DNA of 64,000 nt. Source: Crocodylus rhombifer. Taxonomy: Eukaryota; Chordata; Crocodylia; Crocodylidae. Position 1 is the stretch's first letter; each line of letters starts with the position of its first letter. Of the stretch, positions 31,806 to 43,009 are shown piece by piece. The stretch spans positions 186,001-250,000 of the forward strand of contig JAVSML010000963.1 of NCBI GenBank assembly GCA_038503035.1. The letters run 5' to 3'. The position numbers and the translations under genes are program-made. The notes under the pieces were generated by a model. It was not told the DNA's origin and searched no databases. It saw nothing but the letters and a program-made list of their open reading frames with translations.

Positions 31806-33265
31806 CCTAGTAGGCACATGGCAGGCACTAGCTTAATCAGGAGGATGGGAGAGGGAAATGGAAAAGACAGGTAAAGGGTCTGTAGTTGGCAGATGGGCAT
31901 TGCAAAGTGGTCAGTATTTGGAATGCACAGAAGAGTCTTGCACCTCAAAGGGAGGAGAACATATCTCAGAAAGGGTGGTACTTCACATCTGTGCAAGATG
32001 GCAGCACCCAGAACTGGGAATAAAAACAACGGGGAATTATGTATTTGAGCAGGCAACACCAAGCACTTATTATTAAGGCAAATGCAAGAATGCTTACTGG
32101 GCTGGTCTTCTCTGCACGGCTGTTATCAGCTCGCTTGTTCTCTTCTGCAGAAGTTTGGTTGGCAATAGGGCTGGAGGGCTGGGTGTTCAGGTCCATCTAT
32201 ACAGTGCTTCAGTTGGGCTTCTGTATACTGAAGAGCTCCAAATCCATCAGGAACATCTTTAGACAAGGTGGCATCTGTCAGCTTCTTTTTGTTTATCCAC
32301 TGTGTCCATGATAATGTGCATAACTATTTTAGTTTCTCATGTCAAAATCCTCTCCAACTCTCTATAATATGAACAACTTTCTATAATATGAACAAGTGGC
32401 TGGAGCATTATTGGAGGTCTGTCTTTTTTTTGTTGTCAACTCTCTTATAAGCCACTTTCAAATACCTTGTTTTAATAAAGTACAGCATAGGATCCTGCTT
32501 GAGACCCTGCTTGGCCTTCTCTGTTCAATTCCTTTAAATTTGTCTTTGTTTCTATATCTGGACCTCTGCACTTCATGAACCCTCTAGGCTTTATGAACCT
32601 TTGTCTCTGTCCAGAGGGTGAGGAGATGCAAGACCTCAGCACAGGTCCAGTTGGAAGCTTGACACAGTTTGTTAGAAAAATATACTGGGGTGCTTGCTAA
32701 GTATGTTGACTCCTGGAGCATGCAGGTAAAACCAGGGTATATGCCATCATTTTAACAGGGAAGTGACATCTGGGTACTATAATCTCAAAGCAGTAGAGGC
32801 CATGCAGATAAATAAAGCAGCCAGTCAGGGTAGGGTACAAAGCATGGTGGGATTATGGCTGGAGGACTAGCAAAATACCTCAGAACCCAGATGCTGTCAT
32901 GTGAACATAACTATCATATACTCCAGGATTGTCAAACATCTGCCTGCAGCAGTCTGTGGGGCTTCTCACTGAAGCTGCCAGAGCCTCTGCGTTGGTGTGG
33001 CTAGCAGCTGGTGGCTTAGCACAGTGGCTGCTGGACATAGGTAGTCTCTCATCCACGCTTTTCATACCACTGAATATAAAGTTTTTGATTACTGTTGGCA
33101 ACAAAAATCAGAATGATATGGGTGAGTGTCGGCAGCATTAATCCCCTGGGAACTGGCAGAAAATATTGCATGCTAATTTGAGTTTGACAGCCCTGACATA
33201 CTACACTATGAAAAGACTCTAACAGAATTAGAAACTCTAGAACTATTTGCCAGTTTTGTCAATGG
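31806..33265. other. Noncoding, nothing recognised
   Basis: No exon supported. CTATAATATGAACAA occurs twice between 32360 and 32395, a small tandem duplication. Confidence 0.4.
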
Positions 33266-33269
33266 GAGT

Positions 33270-33678
33270 TGTGTTTCATGCTTGCTGGGCTTATTTGATC
33301 TGGAGAAGAGAAGACCAAGAGGGGATTTAATAGCAACTTTCAACTACCTGAAGAGTGGGTCCAAGGAGGATGGAGCTGGACTGTTCTCAGTGGTAGCAGA
33401 TGACAGAACAAGGAGCAGTGCGCTCAAGTTGTAGCAAGGGAAGTTTAGGTTAGATATTAGAGAGAACTTTCTCATGAGGAGGTAGGTAAAGCACTGGAAC
33501 AGGTTGCCCAGAGAGGATGTGGACTCTCTCTCTACCCCTGAAAGTTTTTAAGATCTGGCTAGACAAAGCCTTGGCTCAGATGATCCAGTTGGAGCTGGTC
33601 CTGTTTTAGCCAGTGGTTGGACTAAATGACCTCCTGCAGTTCCTTCTAACCTGAATTTTCTATGATTCTATGATCTTG
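33270..33678 (+). mobile_element. CR1 LINE 3' fragment
   Basis: Ordered CR1 C-terminal and 3' untranslated blocks: GATCTGGAGAAGAGAAGACC, GGGGATTTAATAGCAACTTT, AGGTTAGATATTAGAGAGAA, CTGGAACAGGTTGCCCAGAG, TTGGACTAAATGACCTCCTG and the tail TTTCTATGATTCTATGATC. The tail is the ATTCTATG type. No open frame. Confidence 0.92.
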
Positions 33679-33796
33679 TTACATAAATGCACTGGGTTAG
33701 CACCACTTTAAACCATCTGTGTGGCTAAGCTCTTGAAGATAGAGGGAGCATGCTGCAGGCAGTTCAAGCAAAGGGCAGATGCAGAGTGGTGCAGTT

Positions 33797-34092
33797 GCAA
33801 ACCCCTTTGATCCTTGGTCCATCCAAAGTTTAAAACCAAATGCCTGGCAGTGGCAGCAGCATTTCTATTCAAGCAGAAGTGAGGGAGTCCATTAATTTAA
33901 TGGCTCATTATAATCTGCCTGAAGCGTTCTAAACTCTTCATTACACATGTGTTAATGACCCTCTGCCCTTTTTAATGGTGTTAACGGTCCACTAATCAAG
34001 ATAGCCTTTCTTCTGCAACTCTTCTATCTATTAGCTGCTCCTGGTAACATCACTTCTATTTCACAGCCCTGTGGACTGTTTTTAACTCTAGC
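33797..34092 (+). repeat. Ancient interspersed repeat of unknown family, copy 2
   Basis: Aligns with 7853-8095 in the same orientation (CCAAAGTTTAAAACCAAATG, CTGGCAGTGGCAGCAGCATT, TCTATTCAAGCAG, CCCTTTTTAATGGTG, CACTAATCAAGATAG, CTATTTCACAG). This copy is longer by several indels. The two copies are about 26 kb apart and heavily diverged, so this is not a recent duplication. Confidence 0.7.
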
Positions 34093-35643
34093 TTAAAACA
34101 TTAATGCAGGTGTTAAAATGTTAACACAGGTGAAATTTAACTCAGGTGTGGAAATAACTTTCACTCAAGCATTCAAAACACTGTCAAGATGCTCAAGAAG
34201 GCTAGAGTTTGTTTTATGAATCTGAAAAAAAGAGATGTACTTTTAATTCTAATGACTACAGGACTAATGAAACAAAATATTTTGATTATTTCTTGCCTAG
34301 CTTGTTGCATTTTTATACACAATATATGATATAGCAAATTAATGCACATTCCAGTAAAGTTGTATTTGTTTTTGCTTCAATCTTAAATTGAATAATGTAG
34401 CTCTAGGCCCCTAGCTTATTAGTAAAGCTTCTAGTTTATTTTTAAGTGGAGAAAAATATGGGTTGCACTACATGTAGTAAGGCATCAAAACATCTGCACC
34501 CCTCTTTTCAAAATTTTAGATTTTCCCATAGTTTAAGCTATTTCTTACACTGCAGAGACAGTGAATAAGTTGAACCTGAGTGAGCTTCTGAAGGACAGGC
34601 TCAACTTAGATAAAGGATCATGTAAGTAGGATACTTCCTGATTTCTTATTTTGGCCCTGTGTGCCTCGTACTTTGGTGAAAGAATAAATAATAATGCTCT
34701 CTTCTGTATAAGCTGTTTTTGAGTTTCTTTGCTACATTGCTGTCACAGGCTCCTGAAGAAAAACTCTTGCTGGGTCTAAACACCCACTGATTGTGCTGAA
34801 GTAGTCATGATTAGTCCAGAAGCTGTAACCCAGACTCTGGTCTAAGAGTGAGTGTAACCCAGGCACATGGAAACACCCACCAGTTGTAGGGGGACTCTTA
34901 ATAGGACCCCAAGAAGCAACAGAGATTCAGCTAGCTGAAGAACCATAGTAAGAGACTTTCATTCTCTCTCTGTATATTACAAAGAAGCAAAGCTGACATG
35001 CCCCCAACTCCACCTCCTTTTTAGATCTATTTTAAAGGACAGAGTTGATAAGCTTTCAGGGGCTACAGTTACAGAAAACCAAAGCTGTGCGCATCTTGTG
35101 GCATCTTCTACACATGATCAGACTCATGTGCACATCTGATGGCAGTGCATCCTGCAGTTGTGGTACCTCTGCTGGGATTGCCCTGACTGTTTCCCTTCAT
35201 TTTTCCATCTCCTGCCCATTTCAGGGATGCTTGGTTTGGATAGAAAGAGCTCCATAGTAGCTTCATGGTGGTGAAATCAGCTGTTAGACAGCAGAGGGCA
35301 CTGTGGTGACATGTAAACAGACTGGCACACACCAAACTTGCAGCTGAGTACAAGGTTGGGACTTCAATTCTGGGGATTTGTTTCCACATTTTCCAGGCTT
35401 CAAAGCAAGTCCATTTCCCACCATGTCCCTTGACATTTTCCCGCACCTTTAATCCAAAGAGTGAGCAAGTCTGTCCTTGCTTAGCATATAAGATCTAGCA
35501 CACTCTTCAGTGTTACTAGAGAACAGAAAACCACACTTTGAAAAAGGCACTTCTGATTTTAAAAGGCTGCTAGTTGCCAGTCTGGCAATGGCCCTGCTGC
35601 AGATAACAAATGGGAAGGAAACCAGCACACTCTTTGCCATGAC
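34093..35643. other. AT-rich noncoding, nothing firmly recognised
   Basis: No exon. Near 35045-35070 GATAAGCTTTCAGGGGCTAC may be a reverse-oriented trace of the AAAGCTTAT repeat group, but too little is left to call it. Confidence 0.35.
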
Positions 35644-37080
35644 TAAGGTTACCATATTTCCAGTTCCAAAACAAAGGACACCTGATGGGAGGGAGTATCT
35701 GTGTTTGTGTGTGTGTTGGGGGGGTGGGGAATAGGATTGGAGGGGGCAGTTTCTAAGTGTTAGAGGAAATAACAAGTGTTATTGATTCAGAAATTAAATG
35801 TAAAACAAAAATAAAACCACAACCCTCTCCAGCCCTGCTGGTGCCCCTCACTTCTGACCCATAGCCCCCTGGCCCTGCTGGTGCTCCTCACTCTCAACCT
35901 ATAGCTCCCTGGCTCTGCCGGTGCCCCTCACTCCCAACTCAGAGTCCCCTGTCCTCCCTGGGCCCTGCTGGTGCCCCACTCCCAACCACAGTCCCCCGCC
36001 CCCTTCGCCTATGCTGCTGCCCCTCACTTCCAACCCGCAGCTCTCCTGTCCCTGCTGCTGACCCCCACTTCCAACTCGCAGCCCCCTGGTTCTGCCAGTG
36101 CCCCACACTCTTGACCCAGTCCCCTGCCCCTTCTGGTGCCCCTCACTCCCAAGCCACAGCCCCCCAGCCCTGCTGGTGCCCCTCACTCCAGACCTGCAAC
36201 AACCAGCTTCTCCAAGTCCTGCCGAAGGGGGCCCTCAGCTACAACCGTTCCGACTGGGGTGGAGTGTAGAGGCTGTGGTGGCTTTGATTCATGCAGGCGG
36301 TGATGGAGTGAGTCTAGGTGGAGGGAGGAGGAGAGGAGGCCTGTGGCACCCCCTGACCTGGACTGGGGCTCCTGTGCCATGCCACGTGGCCTGGCCATGG
36401 ACCCCCACCTTGGGCAGTGTCTCTTGGCTGCCCCACCCCTGCAACCATAGGCACCAACCCTAATACTGCTGGCCCAGCTATGCAGCTCCCCACTACCCCC
36501 GAAGGGCCCCCCACCCCTTCTCCTGCTGGAGGGGCAGGTGCCTCCTCCTCACCCCCCTTATTCTGCTGCAGCCCCCAGACACCTTTCCCCAGCACCAGCA
36601 GGCACCCACTCCCCTGACACACACACACAGAGCTCCGCAGACAGTCCCCAAGCCCTGGCCCTCCAATACCTGCTCCCCATGGACTTAACTTTATCCAGCT
36701 GCCGGGGCTGCTCCCACCACCCTGCCTGGCTGTAGGCTAGCCACGAGCATGTGTGTGCTCAGACACATGTAGTGTCCCCTGTCTCCAGTCTCCCCACACA
36801 GCAATTTGCAGCCTGGAAAGCTGCCAGCCTGCAAAGGGAAGCCCACAGTTTCCTCCTGTAAAGAGGAATGTTTTTGCACAGCAAATGGAAAACCCGGATC
36901 CCTTGTAAACACGCATGCTGATAGGGCAAACCAGGAGATGCATTTCTAGCAGCAATGATGTTGTAAAAGGACTAGCAGCGCAAAGGACATTTGTTTATAT
37001 TTCAAAAAACCGCTCGGACAGAGATTAGAGGACCCAAAAAGAGGTTTTGTCTAGGAAACCCCGGACATATGGTAACCCTA
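35644..37080. mobile_element. TAGGG-ended hAT-like element with minisatellite interior
   Basis: Left end TAAGGTTACCATATTTCC and right end GGACATATGGTAACCCTA pair at nearly every position over the first 14. The flanking 8-mers GCCATGAC (35636-35643) and GGCATGAC (37081-37088) match at 7 of 8, so the element is a unit of 1437 bp with an 8-bp target duplication. Inside are a GC-rich minisatellite (35820-36200), a C-rich block, and AGAGGACCCAAAAAGAGG-type subterminal sequence. No transposase frame. Confidence 0.82.
35820..36200 (+). repeat. Minisatellite, unit about 45-60 bp
   Basis: Units read roughly CCCTGCTGGTGCCCCTCACT then CCCAACCCACAGCCCCC, repeated six to seven times with variation. The minus-strand ORF here (Gly/Trp/Ser-rich) is a translation of the array. 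Confidence 0.85.
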
Positions 37081-37089
37081 GGCATGACT

Positions 37090-38767
37090 TCTGCATTAGA
37101 CGCCATTCTTCAAAAGGGCTGGCTGCGTGATTTTGCCTGACATGGTTACTTTTAGATCCTGGACACTCCAGGGGCAACAGAGAGAAAACAAAGGAAAGAC
37201 GATTTTGTATGGCATGGTAAGTAGGTTAGCAGCTAGAGCTTTTTCCAGAGGCTGGATGAAAAGCCATTGCAAACAGCTGCCTGTCAAAGAATTTCCCAGA
37301 TGAAGGCAGGAAGGATGAAGTGAGCTGGCTATGACAAGGCGTTTGGTTCAGGTTCATCACAGCTCTCCTTCATTTGGGGCGGGATAGCGTTGTTCAGCTC
37401 TGGTGCTGAAGCCAAGAAAATCATCCGTCATATGCTTCCACTAAGCTGTTGGAAGGAAAGGCCTGAGTCTGAGCTCAGGGGCTGATGGGCGTGTCACTGA
37501 CAATCTAGCTCCAACTCCTAAATACTTGCCTGGAATCCAAATATGATCTCTGTTTGCAGGAAACTAAAATCTCTCTGGTGAGCTGAGACCTTCCGTCAGC
37601 TATTTGGGACCCAACAGAGAACCTCTGGTGTGCTGCAGACCCTGTCTGAGTTGGAACAAGTTTGTAATTGCTCATTACAAGAACATATGTAATCATTTTT
37701 AGAAAGTATGAGTCAACTGAGCGACAGACTGCACTTGCTACCTATTGGCTATAAGGTTAACAGGTGCTGTTCAAATGCTTCCCCAAAGCACCTCCGTCCC
37801 AATCTTCACAGTCTTAAGTGAGCTCTGCCAAGGCAACTCAGTCTTGCTTTACAAGCACCCACCAATTCCAAGCCAGCAATCTCTACATATCTGTGCCGGT
37901 ACATCTTAATCCTGGGCGGTTGGGCCATTGGCCACTGCAATTGTAGGCCTGTCCTCAGCCAAGATCAACACATTGCACTGTGGTTTTAAGATACAGATAA
38001 ACAGCCAGTAGAGTCCAGGTAGAAACTAACCTTTGCTCCTGATCTAAACTGAACGGGGAGGAAAGGGCACAGTACCAAATCCCACTCTCTCTGTGACTTC
38101 ATCCATCCGGAGTTCACTGACAGGCGAGTTGCTAGTGAATGCCCATTGTTCACTGCAGTAATGCTGGGCACTGTACAAAGCCATTTCCCCTTTGCTGTGT
38201 CTCCCTTCTCTCCCCTTTCATCACAGAAATAGAACTTAAATGTGTCTCGATTCAGGCAGTGGTGAGTGACTCATGCCCTACCCCAACATCCTGGGACACG
38301 CATGCCTGAAATGCTTCCTCGCTATTTTTTATAAGTGAGCAGGGTTTTTGTTGTTTCAGCCAAGCCCGATTTAAAAGGCTTCAGAGCGCAAGGTCAGCAC
38401 CCTGGAGGCCAGAGGCTGGCACAGATTTACTTTTGGGATTGGCTGGAAGCTCAGTCCTCTGGTCTCAGTTCAAAGCAGCCTGAAGAATCTGCTGCCTGCC
38501 TCTTCACCTTCCTTTGCTCTTTGCAGACTCAGAGAGCTGCTAACTTCAGCTCCTGCACTCTGGCATCTGGCCTCTGTTTCTCTCCTGCCCTGAGGCATTA
38601 CCTTTCCTGCCAGGGCCACTTGATGAGACTGGACTTTGAGCACTGAGTAGAGATATCTCTTCTAGCATATTAAAAATGACTTAACTTCTGTAATGCAGGT
38701 GCTTTGTGTAAAGTGCCCTTATGGAGGGGCACTGTAGGGAGATCCTTCAGTGGCATAGGGCACCTAT
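37090..38767. other. Noncoding, nothing recognised
   Basis: Unique-looking sequence of balanced composition. No splice-flanked ORF or repeat signature was found. Confidence 0.35.
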
Positions 38768-38958
38768 TAGGGTGGCCATCATAGAAGACAGTCCTGTTGC
38801 CCTTTGCCCTCTATTGATATGAAACTGGATGTCTTTATGTCCTCTATTTTTCTCTTCAAGAAAAAAATAGGGGACATAAAGGTGTTGGGTTTTGTATCAA
38901 TAGAGGGCAGAGGACAGAGTAGCAGAAAACCAGAATGTCCTCTATGATGGCCACCTTA
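38768..38958. mobile_element. Palindromic TAGGG-ended MITE, copy 2, with target duplication
   Basis: Starts TAGGGTGGCCATCATAGAAG and ends CTATGATGGCCACCTTA; the termini pair at about 21 of 23 positions. The flanking 8-mers GCACCTAT and GCGCCTAT match at 7 of 8. The centre is a foldback around TTCAAGAAAAAAATAGGGG. At 191 bp it is homologous to 3741-3910 over its whole length. The right flank runs directly into a family-B MITE, so the two are nested or abutting. Confidence 0.88.
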
Positions 38959-38959
38959 G

Positions 38960-39270
38960 CGCCTATACACATGCAGGGAGCCAGCTCCAACGTGTTGGAA
39001 ATCCAGCACGACAGAGCAGACTCAATTAAACTGCGTCTGCTGGAGCACGAAAATTACCGTGCTCCAGCAGACTCCAGTGTCACTGTGTATCAGCGTCCCT
39101 GTGCTGAAAAATGGTAGCGGGGAACGTTGAAATAAAGCTTGTTCAATGAGCTTTAGTTCAAAGTGCCCCGCTAACATTTTTTAGCATGGGGGACACCAAT
39201 ATACGTGATGCTTGGATGCTTTTAATTTGCATGGCTCACTAATTAAAGCACCCCCATGCCTCCCAGAGCA
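38960..39270 (+). mobile_element. Palindromic MITE family B, copy 2
   Basis: Blocks shared with 8490-8740 and 47195-47720: GAGCAGACTCAATTAAACTG, GAAAAATGGTAGCGGGG, AAAGCTTGTTCAATGAGCTT, AGCATGGGGGACACCAATAT, CTAATTAAAGCACCCCC. It contains two hairpins: GTCTGCTGGAGCACG (39035-39049) pairs perfectly with 39058-39072 around 8 nt, and TAGCGGGG...AAAGC (39114 on) pairs with GCTTTAG...CCCCGCTA. Confidence 0.72.
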
Positions 39271-39299
39271 CATGTAAAACTGCCAACAGAGCCTACACT

Positions 39300-41150
39300 G
39301 GTGCTCATATATCCTCCCTCCCTTGGTAGCCAGCAAAGAGGATGGGGCCAGGGGAAAGCAGCTCTGATTTATGTTAGGGGATCAGTACATCCAGGATCAA
39401 AGCCACACAAAGGCAGATTTTTGGCCACAGCTGAGGATCTGAAGCGATAACATTACAGTATAAATGATTGCTCACCAATAATCACATGCAGCCACCTCCA
39501 AGGTGAAACACAGCAGCCATTTAGTTCCAGAAAAAATTGTACATATTCTCAAGGAATAAGAGAAGTATAATGTTTCCTGTGTGTCTTAAGCTCCATACTG
39601 ATGGCAATTTGTGGAGACTTTCCTCTGGCTGACTTGTTCATGCCTATCTTTTGGAGCCCAAGGCTTGTCCCTGTTGCTGCCATGAAATCCCAAGTGTCCA
39701 TAAAGTGAAATGCCAAGCAGCTGTGTATTTACTGCAAGTGATCTCTGCCAATATTTAGACTTACTTGGCTTGGTAGGAAGAAATTCCGGAGGAAGCCAGT
39801 GGCCAGCATCCAAGCCCCCCGAGTACAGGCACGTCTGCAGTCTTCTGGCAACTCCCCAAGAGCCAGTGAAGGGACCACGAACCATGTCATGTGGGAATGT
39901 TTTCACACACGTTCGCCAGCCACTGAGAGGTGGAGCAATTCTTGTGGAGTGAATGGTTCTGCTGCTTCAGGTGGCCTCTGAGTGTGCAGCATCTATAGTG
40001 TAGACAGGCTTAAACCTTGTCTGCACTAGCCCTGCTGTTGAATGAAAGAGAAATGGGAGAAACCATAGGAGCCGCGGGGGTAAGCACAAGCAGGTCTAAT
40101 AAGCAGAAAGCTGACCCCCAGCCCACCTTTTTTCGTGGTGCTTGCTATCTGCAAGTTGCTGCTGAAGCCCTGTCAGCATGAACAGGGCTCGCCAAGACAC
40201 ATTGACACATCCCTTCCAGGTTTCATTTTCCTCCTTGATCAAATATTGGATGAGTGCAAAATTAAACTTGTAAATTACAGCCTTTTCTTTCCCTTTCTAT
40301 ATTTTTCGGTGATGGCTTCATTATTATGCACATCTGTTATGCACATACCTTAGATGGCTCAGTTTTTGAGGAGGGAGAATTAGCTAGAAATAATTGTTTG
40401 GGCCAAGAACACCCAGTGTTTAAATTTCTCTGCTGTAGTCTTTTCATTATTAATTAAGAGTAACCTTGGCAGTATCTAATTTAAAAATTTGATGGAGCTA
40501 CTATGACAGAATCTGCTTCAAGTATTTTATCTGATTTTTTTTTTTGATTTGTGCATTTAAAAAAGTCAGCTTGGATACGGACTGCTGCTTATTCATAGCT
40601 GACTGAACACAAAAGACACCACATGAGGTGGATTCAGAAAAAGAATCTTATATGCAAACCATGAGGTTTGATCATATTAAATGCCACTGGACTAGCCAGT
40701 GAAGAGAAGCTGTCAATACTCTCTGCTGCCTGGAAGATGTTTGGGGCAGGGAGCATCTTTCTGCTCTATGCTGGTACAGCCTCATACAATCCCTGTCTTT
40801 GACTGGCAGTTCTACATACTACAGCAATACAAATAACATTTGCTGTTAGCCCCTTCCAGCATTGTGATGACTCACATTGTTGCTTCTCTTGGGTGGAGGA
40901 AAAATGGACAGTAACTGACAGTTACTAATTAAAATCAAACTACCAATTTTAATCAGCCAAAAGACGTGACCTCTTCTATAAGTCCTTCCAAGGGTGCACA
41001 ATTTGTGGCTCTCTGCAATCAGCCGTACGTGGGAACATCTCTGTATCTCTTGGGATCAGCATAATGAGGCAGAGAGGTTGCTGCCACCATTCTCAAGATT
41101 GGCCAGTGTGTCTGGGAACGGCCCAGGAACCTGAGTGCTCAACTTGACAC
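39300..41150. other. Noncoding, one short inverted repeat near 40000
   Basis: No exon supported. AGTGTAGACAGGCTTAAACC is followed by TTGTCTGCACTAG near 40000-40030: two CTTGTCTACACTAG-like transposon ends facing each other, but no full element could be delimited. Confidence 0.4.
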
Positions 41151-41154
41151 ATAT

Positions 41155-41412
41155 TGGGCATATCTACACATTCATTAATGCACAGTAGTGACTGTGTATT
41201 AAGTTTAGTACTTGCTTAATGAAGTACTAAGTAAATGCGCACTAACTAGAGTTACTGTTCAGTAGAACTGGTGATCACCTTTTTAGTGATGCTACTGCAC
41301 AGTAGCTTAGTAATACTGCGTGGTGCTGTATTACCACTATCCATGCTGTGATGTGCTACTGTGCAGTGTTATTAGGCTACTGCACATTAAGTGTCTTGTG
41401 TAGATGTGCCCA
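41155..41412. mobile_element. MITE with CATCTACA-type termini
   Basis: Left end TGGGCATATCTACACA and right end TTGTGTAGATGTGCCCA are near-perfect inverses. The 258-bp interior is palindromic (CACAGTAG/CTACTGTGC words, TTAGTAC and GTACTAAG). It shares its left 20 nt, including the preceding ACATAT, with 20019-20038, so the true left end may lie a few bases upstream. Confidence 0.75.
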
Positions 41413-41739
41413 GTGGTATGTCTGCATGGCAGAAGGCAGTGCTACCTGAGTTAGTTGTGAAGGAGCTAGCTTGGGTACTGGAAACAGTGGTCATATTCAT
41501 GCAAAGCTTCAGCTGGGTTAATACTTCCGATTTCTCAAAAATGCTCAAAATAGAAACAATTATGAATTAGAACGTCTTCCTCCAAAGCACGAGATCTTCA
41601 AATTAGTCAATCTCAGGATATTTTTATTTGCCTCATAGGCTTTGGGTTCCCCATATTCAGCTGTTGCAGTTTTTCTGTAACCACAAAGATAAGACACTTC
41701 CTTTATTTTATTTTAAGCAAAGACAAATGTATCACTTAG

Positions 41740-42100
41740 TGTGGCAGGTACCTTTGATGCCTGCCACTTTGAGAGGTTTGAGCAGCCTGTGGAGCAGTTG
41801 GCAGGTTGGGTGTGGCCTAACGAGGTGGTCACATGACTGCAAGAGGGCTCCTGCATTGGAGGATGGGGTTGGGCAGCCTCTATATAAACCCAGGCCCTCA
41901 GAGCTGAGCTGGCAGTTGCTGCAGGAGTAACATTGCCAGCTGGAGCTGCTGTTCCCACAACACCTGGAGGTCAGGGTAGGGACTATGGAGATGGAGGAGG
42001 GTCCTGGTCCTGGGACGTTGTAGCAAAACCCCCAGTTTTTCTTTTCTTTTAAAATGCATTCCCTCCCCTTCCCCAACCATTTCTAACTTTTTTCTCACCC
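41740..42100 (+). promoter_or_regulatory. LTR-like promoter module with TATA box
   Basis: The segment begins TGTGGCAGGTACC, has a perfect TATATAAA at 41881-41888 and a GC-richer downstream part with GAGCTGAGCTGGCAG. Length, TG start and an isolated strong TATA box suggest part of an LTR rather than a host promoter, since no CpG island or exon is near. Boundaries and relation to the next module are unclear. Confidence 0.4.
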
Positions 42101-42289
42101 TCTCTATTCCATAGAGATAAGTATAAGTGAGCTAAGACATAAGATAAGCTTCAGCATTTTATTTTAGTAGCACGTTGTATTTGTTTTGTTTTTTTCCCTT
42201 CTTTATATTGTATAATTATTGGGTTTATATTGATTTTTTTTTACTGTTCTATATTACTGTTTTACTGGTACTATATGATTTAGGCCTAC

Positions 42290-43009
42290 ATATGTAAGTC
42301 AGCATAAGTCATGTCAAGTTTCCATTTTGTTTGTCAAGCATCCATCTTGTCTCCATGCCCTGTTGTGTAACCTATGACACACCTACCCTCCTAGTAACTT
42401 GGTTCCTGAATGAATGAGGATGAATGAGTGTGCTTGAGAGACAATGGCAGAAGGTCTAAAAATAGCTCCGTCTGAATGACTGATCCATTAACACCAATAC
42501 CAGGACCAACGACCCAGCCCTTGGAACCACCCTCAGCATTCAAGAAACAAAAGATGAGGCAACCCACCATTGTGCCAAGACTGCACATGCTCAGTAAGAA
42601 CACCTGGAGCCCTCTGGAACATGACTGGCATTGCCGGGACAGGCCCTCCCTATAGGAGATCAGAGGTAGTCTGCCCCATAAAAGGGGTAGTGAAGACTGA
42701 CTCCTTGGGAAGCCCTCCCTATCTGGACCAGCACCATGCCACACCACCTATCCACCCAGAGGCCCTGCCGGTGACCCCCCTTTGGTCAACACCTACTGGA
42801 CAAGGACTCCTTTCCGGCCTGGATAGGTAGCTATCACCCCCTATCCCCTCTTCAACCAAGGACTTGGACTCTTCTTCTCTTCCCCACCTGGACTCCAACT
42901 CTTCCCCTGAGTCTCTTTCTCCTACTGCCATTGTGAGTGCTTGTGTTTTGTCTATTTAATAAAACTGTTATTTGGACCCCTGAGTTGGGTTTTGCTTTAC
43001 TACGGTTCA
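42290..43009 (+). mobile_element. Probable solo-LTR-like segment (TATA-like box and polyA signal)
   Basis: An ATAAAAGG box at 42678-42685 is followed 280 bp later by AATAAA at 42958-42963 and a T/G-rich tail, the order U3 - R - U5 of a retroviral or LTR-retrotransposon LTR. The upstream part is CATGTC/CATCTTGTCTCC-rich and unstructured. No gag, pol or env frame flanks it, so if it is an LTR it is solitary. Exact TG...CA ends and a target duplication were not found. Confidence 0.45.

Noticed and set aside
31043..31810. 255-codon plus-strand frame
   Set aside because: It crosses a tandem duplication and an interspersed repeat fragment, so it is unlikely to be a protein.
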